Of a stretch of 64,000 nt of DNA, positions 1-11,122 are shown in pieces (the stretch's first letter is position 1; every line of letters begins with the position of its first letter). Source of the stretch: Amaurobius ferox (Eukaryota; Arthropoda; Arachnida; Araneae; Amaurobiidae); contig OX578138.1 of NCBI GenBank assembly GCA_951213105.1, positions 94,906,914-94,970,913 on the forward strand. Direction: 5' to 3'. The translations under genes and the position numbers were made by a program. Under the pieces are notes generated by a model. The model saw only the letters and a list, made by a program, of their open reading frames with translations, made no database searches and had not been told where the DNA came from.

Positions 1-1
1 C

Positions 2-88
2 CTAAGTAGTGTCGCAAAGCGTATTGCTGTGCCTGACTCGCAGATGAGTAGTGAAAAAAATGTTTTGCAAAACTGTATGCTATGTTAA
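2..88 (+). CDS. Possible C-terminal tail of a host gene (partial)
   Basis: From the left edge, frame 2 is open for 28 codons and ends at TAA (86-88); the other two + frames stop within the first nine bases. The peptide contains KRIAVPDSQM and ends NVLQNCMLC. These first 60 bases are richer in GC than what follows, and a long T-rich untranslated-looking stretch starts right after the stop. That pattern suits the last coding exon of a gene entering from the left. I do not recognise the protein. The open length is too short to exclude chance. Confidence 0.25.
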   Translation, partial: LSSVAKRIAVPDSQMSSEKNVLQNCMLC

Positions 89-2245
89 AATGGATCCAAT
101 ATTTCTGAACTTCTGTGTAATTTGCTTTATGTGTCAGTCAGCTGAATGTTCTGTACTGCAAGTTCTGTGCCAGTGCAGCTTTCTGAATGTGAGTGCCATG
201 TTAATCAGGTTGAAGTAGTGTTTTAAAATTCTAAATACTTAAATAATAAATTTTTTTTTGCTTTACTTTAATGATAAGCAGTAATGTTTTAAAGTAATTT
301 TAAGATAATTAAGTACTTGATGGATTAGAGTTTTGGTAAGGATTTTTAAGGATAACTGATAATTTTTATCTCTGTTTTATTTTATGAATGTGTGAATGAT
401 TTTTTTTAATTTAAAGGTCTAGTAAATTCTAGAAATTTTTTTTTGTCATTTGGTGTTTGTTGACTTATTGGTTGGGGGTACCGCCACCTCTAGGTTTGCA
501 ACTTTCTAATGGACTTGTTTCTTGCCTGGGTGCCTGATCAACATTCTTGGTTTGAAAATTTGTCTCATTTTCTAAATTAGTAATTTTTTTAAATGTCCTT
601 TAAAGTAATTTGTTGGCAGGGTTGGATAATAGTTAATAAATTGATTTCTGTGAAAAGTAAATTTATAGAATTTTAATTGTAAGATTTTTGAAGAAAGAAA
701 ACTTTTTGTTTAGTTAAACTTTTTGTGAGTTGAGTAAATTAAATTTTCATGTCTCTGTGGTACTCACCAGAAAATGTATTAGTGTTTAAATTTTAAAAGG
801 GGCAATTTCATCATTTGTGTCTTGTTAATTTGGTGTTGTCTTGTAAAGGTCTATGCTTGTATTGAGACTTATTTTTTTTTTGACTCACGAGTCAAACTTT
901 AGGCCACTCTTGGATTTTGGTTATTATGCTGGTCATGATCTTGTTTTTTTTTGTTTTTTTTTCTTTGATGTACATGTACATCGCTCAAAATTTACACTAA
1001 ATTCCTCTCAATGGAACATATGTCATTGGGAACTTAATGCAGGTATTTTCCTAGTATTGTGCGGAAAAATTCCCCGCTTTGCAGGAAATTTTTCTCCCGG
1101 GCCCCGAAGGAGTGTGATAAGGCTTTCACACCTCTGTGTTAAAATTGTATATTAAAGTATTGTTTTATTTCTGTGTGATTGAAAGTGTCAATTTCGAAAT
1201 GTAAATGTCTTTTCTACATGTTTTCAATTACATTGACTTTTAAGGGAAGTGAACTCTAAAATCGCAAAAGTGTTTATGTTCCAGAAAAATAGTAATAGTT
1301 TTGTATTTTCGCTTCTCAGTCGCTAGTTGGGAACTTGCAGGTTTTGCGCACGCGCGCGTTTGAAAAAGGATTTTGGAAGCAGTGTGGAAGGAGTCGTGAA
1401 AAAATGTAGACGTGTGTGTTTGATTCGCGTATGATCGCGAATTTTAAGAAAAGGTGGATTAATTTTGAAAGTGGAAGGATGTGATTAAAATATGTAACAT
1501 AGTTCGACAAGTTGTGCGTAGAGTCGTTTGGCTCGGTTCAGAGATGAGTCACTCGTGTTTTTAAATGAATCAGCCTGGTAGTAATGGAATAATGAATCTT
1601 GTGAAAAGAGAAAATGGTTCTTTCACTGGTCGGCTTGAATCGCTAATAGGGCTAGAGGGAAAGCTCATTTTACAGCGATTTGTATTTGCCTGACTCCGCC
1701 TTGTGTCCTAAGGTACGAATCAACCAATCTCCGTAACCAACCAAGATGTCGAATTCCGCCAGCATGATGTTGTGTAGTCAAGTTTCCCGACCATTATGGA
1801 TTTTGTTCTGCGCAAGAATCTCGATGAGTTTATGCCGAGAGTCCATCCTGATATCCTTTCCCATGGTACAGAATTGTAAATGTTATATTTAAAAGAGACG
1901 AGGTAAAGTTTTATATATATTTAGTCTTCCACCTAACGAATAGAGTGTTAATTGTCAAATCCTCGTGAGCATCGAGTCATTGATGATGTTATAGGAAAAT
2001 GTCGTATATGTTCAAAGTATACAAATGTGATATATAAATGTCAAGTATAATATGAGGAATATTGTGTTTATTTTATGTATCAGAAAATATGTGTATTCTC
2101 TTGGTTCCTCTTCCTCCAGGGGTGTTCTTAATGGTCACCCTACCGAGTGTAACTCTGAGTTATTGCGAGAAATGCTTGTACTCCACTGTTTTCGATCAAC
2201 TGCCTTGTTATTTCATGTTTAATAAATGTGTTTGATTTCAAACTT
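89..2245 (+). other. Putative 3' UTR with poly(A) signal
   Basis: This stretch shows none of the window's repeat families, is strongly T-rich on the + strand and carries no convincing reading frame. A canonical AATAAA lies at 2221-2226, followed by a T-rich stretch, as expected near a cleavage site. An earlier AATAAA at 245-250 is an alternative. The 43-residue open frame from ATG 1565 to TGA 1693 and the 100-residue one at 853-1155 look like chance. The UTR reading is inference from composition and position after the open frame at 2-88. Confidence 0.3.
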
Positions 2246-2615
2246 CTCTGTCGAGTATACAAAAACGTTCGCGACACATGCCAAACATGCTAAAAGTTGG
2301 GAAAGTTTTGAGGGAAATCTGCATTTTAAGAAAATAATAAGTAAATGAAAAAACTATTTTGCGCATCTAGATAAAAATTATATTACAACTATAGAAGTTA
2401 TATTAAAAGAAAAAAACAGAAATGAATGATTTTAAGGAGATAAAAGGATAACATTTCTCTATTACGAAATACAAATTTGTAAGAACATAACGTGTGCTTC
2501 ACAAGGCAGAAAATGCGAAATGAAGTACAATAATATAAAAACATTTTATAAAAACATTAATATGTGTATCGCATTATCAGGGTCAATAAGGTCACAACTC
2601 AGAAAATGGCAATGT

Positions 2616-2675
2616 TGACGTCATTTTTGGATTAACCACGATCGAATATATAACCATACAGACTGACATTTCAGT
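2616..2675 (+). promoter_or_regulatory. Candidate core promoter: CRE, TATA and initiator
   Basis: A perfect TGACGTCA palindrome (2616-2623) is followed about 30 bp later by TATATA (2647-2653). An arthropod-type initiator TCAGT lies at 2671-2675, about 26 bp from the TATA. The order and spacing are close to a pol II core promoter, although TATA-like strings are common in DNA this AT-rich. It directly precedes the small open frame at 2695-2859. The elements are visible; the function is inferred. Confidence 0.22.
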
Positions 2676-2694
2676 AGTTGCAAATCTCGCTTCA

Positions 2695-2859
2695 ATGGGT
2701 TGCTCGTCTCAGGGTTTCAGTTATATTTTTTCATTTTTTGCACTCATACTGAAGAATGACGTAGCATTTTTAATTAGTTATAACGTTATTGGATCCGAGG
2801 TGCTATATGTTTGGGGGAAAATATTGGTTTTACCCAAAGAGCTACGTATTAAACAATAG
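2695..2859 (+). CDS. Small open frame behind the candidate promoter
   Basis: This is a 54-codon frame starting at ATG 2695 and ending at TAG 2857-2859. It begins MGCSSQGF, has a hydrophobic stretch at about residues 8-19, and ends in a basic tail near LRIKQ. The ATG is the first after the candidate initiator at 2671, and an AATAAA lies about 70 bp after the stop (2928-2933). No family is recognised. Chance frames of this size are common in such DNA; only the surrounding order of signals makes it worth listing. Confidence 0.15.
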   Translation: MGCSSQGFSYIFSFFALILKNDVAFLISYNVIGSEVLYVWGKILVLPKELRIKQ

Positions 2860-2939
2860 TGAGGACGGTGGGCATTCTGCTCATAAGTAATTTCTAAATC
2901 GTGTTTAGTTGTGATATAACTTATCATAATAAAATACAA

Positions 2940-3244
2940 CACTTAATCATTGTATGTGTAGTCACAACACAAAAGGTATTATAATATCAATTGTAAATAA
3001 ATTTAAAATGAATCAAATTTCCTACTTCGTTTTCTGTATGGGAAGTTATATGCATCGCTCCAGAAATATCCATTGTTGCTCCAGAATTATTTCCGGAATC
3101 ATACATTGTGGTAAATAAGTTAAAAAAGAGTTCAATATATGGCTTCGTTTTGAGTATCTAAGGTAGAACACCAGTGTACTGCTCTTCATATATAGATACA
3201 GCTAAATCAGCTCACACCACTCAAAGAAAAATATAAGAAAAGAA
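2940..3244. other. No recognised feature
   Basis: AT-rich sequence between the mini-gene candidate and the first family-H repeat. I see no reading frame or repeat shared with other parts of the window. Confidence 0.4.
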
Positions 3245-4522
3245 AACAAGAAATATCAATCATTCATAAAACATTGATTATGAAACACTTTCCAACTGAA
3301 ATGCAATTTTATTTAAACATTTTTAAAATGCGATACCATCTTTGGTAATATTTTTAAAATCATCACAATACTACCTTTATTTATTGTATTTAAAAATTTA
3401 AAATTGCATCGAAAAAAATGAAATTCATTCAAATGGCGGTTTTGAAATATAAATTGCTTGGTTTAAACATCGCAAAAATGCTATACCTTCCTCGGTAATA
3501 CTTTTAAAATTATCATAATACAACAATAATTTATTATATTTGAAAAATTTTCGAAAACAAATGAAATTCATTCAAATGACGTCATCGAAATATAACACTC
3601 CTGGCTCTCTATACAATCAGCATTTCATTCATAATTTTTTTCCATTCATTTCATTCATCACAGACAATACTATAATAATTTATTTTATTTAAAAACTTAA
3701 AACCATGGAGGTACAATTAATTTAACTCTATTCTTAAAACTTCATCGAAAAATATCGTTTGCGTCTTTGTGTCAATGAATGTTTCATTAATATCAGTTAC
3801 ATTGCAGACCCTATGAGCTAAATATATTTGCATTAAAGAAATGCAGCAATTCTTATACAATTCAATCTACATCTTTTGGTATTTACATTTTCCATAAGTG
3901 AAAATTAGGCTTCGTTGTAGAAATAATCAAAATTGGATGATCACTTAAACTCAAGTATATTGTAATTGTGTTGTTTCAGTATATAGATACACAGAATTTA
4001 AACAAAAATTAAGCGGTTTTACGACGAGTACAACACTAAATATGAACTAGAAAGAAATTTAAAAATCACGATTTTGACACCGAATGGATGTCATATTTTA
4101 TTTTGAAGTGGGTCACGTTCTCTCTTCATATAAAGGGTGTAATTAATATTTTAATTTTTATTTAAAAAACTACTGAATATATTTTGCTGAAATTTTTTCA
4201 TATATTTTATGGGATAATTTGTATATTGCATAAAACTTTGGAAGCAATTTGTGAATTTTAAATCCGCTTAAATAATGGTTGAAAAATTAGATCCCATAGG
4301 GTTTAATGTATTTCATTTTTTGAACCCGGATTCGAGTCAAAACTAATTGGGTGGCATTATTATTTTATATTCCCATAGGTCCCACAGACCGTCTGAACAA
4401 CATACTAAAATTTCATTTTGATAAAATCATTTTTACGGCAGTTATCGTGCTAACAGGCAGACAGACAGACAGAATGAATGAACAAAGTCATAAACAGCTT
4501 TCAACTATGTTGTAAAATGTTA
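3245..4522 (-). mobile_element. Family H (Helentron/HINE-like) element, copy 1
   Basis: Read on the - strand, the element starts with AACATTTTACAACA and forms a hairpin with the following TTGAAA motif. It then has a short (CTGT)n microsatellite, a body of about 1.1 kb, an inverted copy of the start motif (GTTGGAAAGTGTTTCA) and a terminal near-palindrome around TCAATG...CATTGA before TTTCTTGTT. Subterminal inverted motifs of about 13 bp, a GTCT-type microsatellite near the 5' side and a 3' stem-loop match non-autonomous Helentrons (HINE/DINE-1). It has no coding capacity. It faces copy 2 head to head. Confidence 0.6.
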
Positions 4523-4683
4523 ATAAAAAACGAACAGCGTTCAAGCAAAAATTTATTACCTTAAAAGAACGCTCTGATTTCGAATATGAACACAGAATTT
4601 AAGCAGCAGTGAACGTGGAAAGTTATTGAGTGATTGGAAAAAAATTGGTGTTCACGTGGAGGGTTGTGAAAATGCTGAAGTCT

Positions 4684-5794
4684 GACCCTATGAGACCTAA
4701 TTTTTCAAACATTTTTTAAGCAGATTTAAAATCCAGAAATTGCTTCGAAAATTTTAGAAAATATACAAATTATCCCATAAAAATATAAAAAGAATTTCAG
4801 TAAAATATATTCGGTAATATTTTAAATAAAAATTAAAATAATAATAATACCCATATCATATGAAAAGATTACATGATTCATTTCAAAATAATATATGGCA
4901 TCCATCTTGTGTCAAAATCGTGATTTTTAAAGTTATTTTTAATTTGTATTTAGTGTTGTATCAGTCCTAAAACCGCTATAGTTTTACTTCATTTCTGTGC
5001 ATCTATATTCAGAAATAGCATAATTACAATATATTTGAGTTTAAATGATCAATGCCATCCACTTTGTGTCACAATCTTGATTTTTAAAGTTCTTTTGAAT
5101 TTACATTAATATTGTATCGGTCCCAAAACCGCTTTATTTTTGCTTAATTTCTGTGCATCTATATTCTAAAACAACGCATAGAATATATACATCGAATATA
5201 TAGAATATATTTGAGTTAAAATGATCATCAAACTTTGATTATTTCTACAATGAAGCTTAATTTTCACTTATAGAGAATGAAAACACATCAAGCTGTAAAA
5301 TGAGTTGCATACGAATTGCTGAATTTATTTAACGCAAAATCATATACTTCTGGAGTCTGCAATATAGCTGATATGAATGAAACATTCATTAATTTTACAT
5401 GGAGACGCAGACGATTTTATAGCAGACTTTTTGGATGAAGTTTTAAGCATAGATTTAAATTACTTTTACCTCCATGGTTTTAAGCTTTTAAGTAAAATAA
5501 ATTATTGTAGTATTGTGATGAATGAGAGGAATGGAAAACATGTGTATGGATGAAATATTTACTGCATTTTCATAGAGAGCCAGGCGATTTATATTTCAAT
5601 GACGTCATTTGAATAAAGTTCATTTTTTTCGATGAATTTTTAAGTTTTCAAATGTAATAGATTATTGTAGTATTGTGATAATTTGAAAATGTTACCGCTG
5701 AATGTATCGCATTTTAGAGATGTTTAAGTAAAATTTATTGCAGTTAGAAAGTGTTTCATAATCAATGCTTTATGCATGATTAATCTTTCTTGTT
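4684..5794 (+). mobile_element. Family H element, copy 2, 5'-truncated
   Basis: The sequence is colinear with copy 1 in the opposite orientation, from the block reading CTATGAGACCTAATTTTT to the 3' stem-loop and ATCTTTCTTGTTT. The hairpin and microsatellite of the 5' end are missing. The 160 bp between copies 1 and 2 is unrelated filler, so the pair forms a palindrome of about 2.5 kb with an asymmetric centre. Divergence between the arms is obvious by eye, so this is not a very recent event. Confidence 0.55.
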
Positions 5795-6545
5795 TATTTG
5801 ATTGTGAAAGTTTACTACTACAGTAATAATTACACCACTGCTTGATTTCAATATGAATTTATTGGATAAATATCAAAAACATTTTAAAAGTTTATAAATG
5901 AAATTTAGCAAACTATTGATTAATAACAATGTAATAGGTATGATATGTAATATTTAAAAAAATATATTTAAAATCCCTAAACTATAAAGTTTGCTTTCTT
6001 CAAAGGAAATAAACCAACCTGATAATTTCCCTACATGCGTTTTATTGGATGACGGGATATTTTTTCAGAAAATAAGTCTAACTCTCTGTAAAATAGAATC
6101 CGTATTGATATCCAGAGAGTACATGGAATTAATAAGCAGATGATACTGACATCTTCAAAGCAGTAACAGATAATTTGGAACATAAGTACAATATTCTGTT
6201 ACTGTCTTCTGAGAAACACCATCTTTCAGCTACGAGGGAAATTATTAAATAAACTATTATTCATAACCATGCTTCGTATATTTTCAGAATTGTGTTATAA
6301 AATATTAGATATAAATTCAATGATCCTATATTTCAAATGGAACATAAATGACGTTGCAATATTATTGTTAAACTATTGTATTATATATCATTACGATTTC
6401 TCATAGACATAGATTATGAGAACCATAAATTTCATTATTCTTCATTATTGTTTCAATTTCAAGTGCCGTCACCTTTTCAATAATTCATTGGATTAAAAAG
6501 AATATTTATAAATTCTAACGAAATATCAGTTTAAATAACGGTTTA
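5795..6545. other. No recognised feature
   Basis: AT-rich DNA with no shared repeat seen and no long frame. Confidence 0.4.
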
Positions 6546-6668
6546 AATAACAACAATTGGCAAAGAACTTTTGTTCCCGCGAAATAAAAAAACAATAATT
6601 GGCAAAGAACTTTTGCTCCAGCAAAAAAAAGTGACAATAATTGGCAAAGAACTTTTGTTCCAGCGAGG
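6546..6668. repeat. Three-copy 42-bp minisatellite
   Basis: The core GGCAAAGAACTTTTG begins at 6559, 6601 and 6643, giving an exact 42-bp period. Because 42 is divisible by three, the - strand frame at 6515-6778 (87 residues) carries three 14-residue repeats containing AGTKVLCQLL. The rest of that frame is not recognisable. Confidence 0.6.
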
Positions 6669-7257
6669 AATTGATTTACTGATATCTGACTGACCGGACA
6701 AAGTTCTATACTTTTAACTACCGACCAGAATATATTTCCTTCGCCATTTGCAATGGACTTCATATTCTCAAACTTCATATAGATCGAACTTATAACTAAT
6801 AACTTATAGCTGAACTAATAACTTATATCTGAAAGGAGAATACAATCACTCTGGTCATAATCGCTCTATCAATTGAGCTTCTGAAAAGACAATATTTCTA
6901 TCTTGGAAGATGACATATTTACATCTTGAATATCGTAAAACAAAAATGAACATAGTTTATTTACTTTTTACCATTGACTGAATATTAAAATGTACGGTTT
7001 TTAAGCATAATTTATTCCCCGTATTTAATATTAGAGTATATCATACAGCTCTGCAGTTCGCTGATGAAAACGCGACTTATAACTTGTAAGAAACTCCAAA
7101 ACTACAATAGGTAGGAAGATGAACATTTGAATACATACGTTAAATTTTACGCCGATTTCGAGAATTACACTTTCAATTATCAAAACGAACTGTAACAGTG
7201 CGAAACGCCCATTTTTAAACTGCGCATTCTCACTATGCTTACTACAAATAAAAGTAA
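6669..7257. other. No recognised feature
   Basis: AT-rich stretch between the minisatellite and a family-H copy. Open frames here are short and unrecognised. Confidence 0.4.
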
Positions 7258-8560
7258 AACAAGAAAGATCAATCATGCTTAAAGCAATGATTATGAAACA
7301 CTTTCCAACTTCAATGCAATTTTATTTAAAAAAGTCGAAAATGCAATACATTCCACGGTAATATTTTAAAACTTATCTCAATACTACATTGATTTATTAT
7401 ATTTGAAAACTTAAAACTTCATTGAAAAAAATGAACTTCATTCAAATGACGGCATTGAAATATAAATTGGCTGGTTTAAATATCTCTAAAATGCACTGCA
7501 TTTCACGGTAATATTTTTAAAGCTATCATAATACTACGATAATTTATTATATTTGAAAACTTCATCGAAAACAACTGAAATAAATTCGAATGACGCCATA
7601 GATAAAAAAACACGCCTGGATCTCTCTATAAAAGCAGGATGTCATTCATAACTTTCTCCCATTCATTTCATTCATCACAATACTGTAATAATTTATTTTA
7701 TTTAAAAATTATGACCATGGAGCTACAAGTAATTAAACTCTATGCTTAAAAATTCATCGAAAAAAATCGGCCTTGTGTTTATAAAATCATTTATTATGTC
7801 ATTCATACCAGCCATGCAGACTCCATGGACTGAATTATTTTGTGATAAAGAAATACAGTAATTCTAATACAACTCATTCTACATATTTTGCTGTTTACAT
7901 TTTACATAGGTGAAAAATAGGCTTAGTTGTAGAAATAATAAAATTTGAATGAGAATTTAAACTCAAATATATTGTCATTGTGTTGTTTTAGTATGTAGAT
8001 GCACAGAATTTAAGCAAAAATAAAGTAGTTTTAGGACGGATACAACACTCAATATGAATTAAAAAGAACTTTAAAAAATATCGATTTTGAAACAAGATGG
8101 ATGCCATATATCATTTTGAAGTGGGTCATGTGATCGTTTCATATCATGGTCACGTGATCGTTTCATATAAGATGTGTAATTATTATTTTAATTTTTATTT
8201 AAAAAACTACTGAATATATTTCGCTGAATTTTTTTTTATATATTTTATGGAACAATTTGACTATTACCTAAAATTTTCGAAGCAATTTGTGAATTTTATA
8301 TCCGCTTAAAAAATGTTTGAAAAATTAGGTCCCATAGGGCTCAATGTATTTCATTTTTTCGATCCGGGTTCAATCCAAAACTAATTAGGTGATATTATTC
8401 ATTTATATTCCCATAGGTCCTACAGACCGTCTGAAGAACATACTAAAATTTCATTTTGATAAAGTCATTTTTACGGCAGTTATCCTGGTAACTGACAGAC
8501 AGACAGACAGACAGAATTAACAAAGTCATAAACTCTTTTCAACTTTGTTGTAAAGTGTTA
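7258..8560 (-). mobile_element. Family H element, copy 3, near full length
   Basis: Both ends are present: AACAAGAAAGATCAATC with the 3' stem-loop at the low-coordinate side, and the (ACAG)n tract plus TTGTTGTAAAGTGTT hairpin at the high-coordinate side. The copy contains a local duplication near 8125-8165 around the GTCACGTGATCG motif. At about 1.30 kb it matches the length of copy 1 and copy 8, which defines the family's full size. Confidence 0.6.
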
Positions 8561-8711
8561 AAATGTTAAACAGGATCTAGATATTTTGTTTGTCTCTGAC
8601 CGGTTTGGAAAACATTTCCATCTCCTCTGTTCCCCAAACCCATTTCTCCAGCTCCTGAACGAAATAAATATCTGATTTTGTTTGTTCGGTGCACAATAAT
8701 GTAACTAAAGT

Positions 8712-9245
8712 GGCAAAATAAAGTGGTTTTAGGATGGATACAACACCCAATATGAATTAAAAAGAACTTATCCCGATTTTGAAACAAGATGGATGCCATA
8801 TATCACTTTGAAGTGGATCATGTGATCTTTTCATATCATGGCCACGTGATCATATAAGAGATGTAATTAATATTTTAATTTTTATTTAAAAACTACTGAA
8901 TATATTTCGCTGAATTTTTTTTTATATATTTTATGGAACAATTTGAATATTATCTAAAATTTTCGGAGCAATTTGTGGATTTTAAATCCGCTTAAAAAAT
9001 TTTTGAAAAATTAGGTCTCTTATGGCTCAATGTAATTCATTTTTTCAACCCGGGTTCAATCCAAAAATAATTGGGTGATATTATTTATTTATATTCCCAT
9101 AGGTCCTACAGACCGTCTGAACAACATACTAAAATTTCATTTTGATAAAGTCATTTTTACGGCAGTTATCGTGCTAACGGACAGACAGACAGACAGACAG
9201 AATGAACAAAGTCATAAACACTTTTCAACTTTGTTGTAAAGTGTT
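8712..9245 (-). mobile_element. Family H element, copy 4, 3'-truncated
   Basis: This is the 5'-proximal half of the element only. It is colinear with 8023-8560 and includes the (ACAG)n microsatellite and the terminal hairpin. About 150 bp of other sequence separates it from copy 3 in the same orientation, so it may be a partial tandem duplication of copy 3 rather than an independent insertion. Confidence 0.5.
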
Positions 9246-10236
9246 AAAGAAAACAGTGATGCACAGACGATAAAAATAAGTCCAATATTAAGCTTCAATA
9301 CCCTATTTTTTACGCAGTTAACAGAAAGTGACAAAAGAAAATACATACCATGGAGTTAGAGAGTTACCTTTATCTCCATGATACATTGATAAAAAAACGC
9401 ATAAAATATTGAAAAACGTTTTTAAAATATTGAAATACGTTTAAATGTGTGACTTTGATTCCATTGTTTTCATGTATTTTGTTTTCTTTAACTTACAATT
9501 CATATTCTGAAATCGTTTACTTTTTTGTGTTAGGATTCTCAGATATTGAAAAATTTTTATACATTTAATTTATAATTTATTTGTTAAATTAAATTTTTGA
9601 AGTATTTCACTTCTGGCATACTTTATACGTGCATGTCCATTCAAAGTCAATCTTTTTCTAGTATCTTACTGTATTTTGAATTTGTTTTATTATTTTTTAA
9701 ACATCATTATCAAGTTCTAATTGTTAACGTCAGGCACAAAAAATTCCATGTAAGCTTATTGAATATCTGTGCAGTATAATTCCCACTGATAGCAGATAAC
9801 CTAAATCAGGAAAGATTGCAATATCCCAATTAAACGAAAAATTCTTTTAATTATTCCATAGATTATTAAACGATTATAAAATGAACTTTCATATCGTCCG
9901 CATATCTGAGCACAAATACTTTAAAATTAAACAAAAATATCTGATGTTGGCAGCAATCGGCTTTCCCTACAGATTCAAAATCATGTTCTCTTTATGGTTT
10001 TCATAATTAATTAAATTGAGTTCAATTGCACAAAATAATCCTGATACTTGTTTAAAATGACTTCGCAGTTTTAATCCAATTTCCGTTTCAATTTTGAAGG
10101 CGACGTATCAAGCAAGCGATAAATTAAATACGTTGAAAATAGTTAGTCTTATAATTATGCGGTTCATCTTATTATTTCTGTTATCAAAAATTGCATATAA
10201 AATAAGTGCCACTACAACGATAAGAGCTTTATATTT
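9246..10236. other. No recognised feature
   Basis: AT-rich, about 1 kb. A 60-codon frame at 9597-9779 has no recognisable motif. I see no repeat shared with the rest of the window. Confidence 0.4.
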
Positions 10237-10300
10237 CGTCCCAGTAGCTCAACGGTAGGGCAGCCAGGATTCTATTCCCGGTTGGGGCAGCAAGTTTTTT
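10237..10300 (+). repeat. tRNA-like fragment, probable SINE remnant
   Basis: AGTAGCTCAACGGTAGGGC fits a pol III A-box and D-arm, and ATTCTATTCCCGG is a degenerate B-box or T-arm. The spacing between them is too short for a complete tRNA, and no anticodon stem can be folded with confidence. The same degenerate T-arm wording occurs in the SINE at 42610-42870, which favours a tRNA-derived SINE remnant over a tRNA gene. Confidence 0.35.
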
Positions 10301-10319
10301 TATACAAGAATTTAAATTA

Positions 10320-10848
10320 TGTATATGACCATCTTGACAAATTGGCTTTTATTTTAAATTTTGGCTATTTTTGAGAGTCATTTCGAAAAAAAAAAAGCAG
10401 GTTCTTTTCTCCAAACCGTACCAACATATATTCAGCACCAGGATAACCCAAAAGTGACTTACTTACTTACCTACAAATTTTTTGATGTTTGGTTAATTAG
10501 GTTTACAGATAGAGTGGATATATATAATTTTTGATAGCCATTTCTCTAAAAAAGGCAGGTTTCTTTCCCAAATCGTAAAAAATCTAATCAGTACCAGGGT
10601 AACACTCAATTGACTTTATTTGAAGACCAAGATTTGATATAACCAAGTTTTGTGAGTTTTTATCTATTAGTTTTTCTGCTAAATTGGATGCATACATTAA
10701 ACTGACAAACATACACACTGACGCATAGAAAAAGGCACTAAAAAAGTGTTCGCTAGTTATAGAGTGCTCCAAACCTGTAGATATGTCAAATTGTGATTTT
10801 CGACACGATTCCAATACCTTCCCTATACATTACCACGTGTTATTGTAA
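10320..10848 (-). repeat. Family R5 repeat, copy 1
   Basis: Colinear on the - strand with 29505-30280 and 53363-54035. Shared landmarks are the block AAATCGTGTCGAAAA-like near 10800, the CCTGGTGCTGAATA-like blocks, and two repeats of about 155 bp, each with a poly(A)-GGCAGGTT motif (about 10395 and 10545). There is no coding capacity. The superfamily is unknown, although its R4 relative shares end motifs. Confidence 0.5.
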
Positions 10849-11122
10849 GGAAAATAATAGAAATATAATGAAGTATACTACTTTTGTTTATAACTATTTT
10901 TGTAACAATAAGGGTAATTAAAAAATATTTAAATATCCCAAACTATTTTTTTTATTTCTGATTATCTTTCTACAAAAGTTGTTTAAAATAATCATAAACA
11001 TTATTTTCAATTGCGTAGTTACATTTAAAACGAATAATAATATTATTTCTAAAGTAATCATTGTATTAAATAAGCAAGCACTCGGAAATTAGGGGATAGT
11101 CAGCTTCAGTTTTATACTTATA

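Noticed and set aside
853..1155. 100-codon frame in the left-edge T-rich stretch
   Set aside because: Low-complexity phenylalanine-rich translation of a T-rich strand; no motif, and it sits in a putative 3' UTR.
10237..10300. A real tRNA gene
   Set aside because: The A-box and B-box are too close together and no anticodon arm folds; better read as a SINE remnant.
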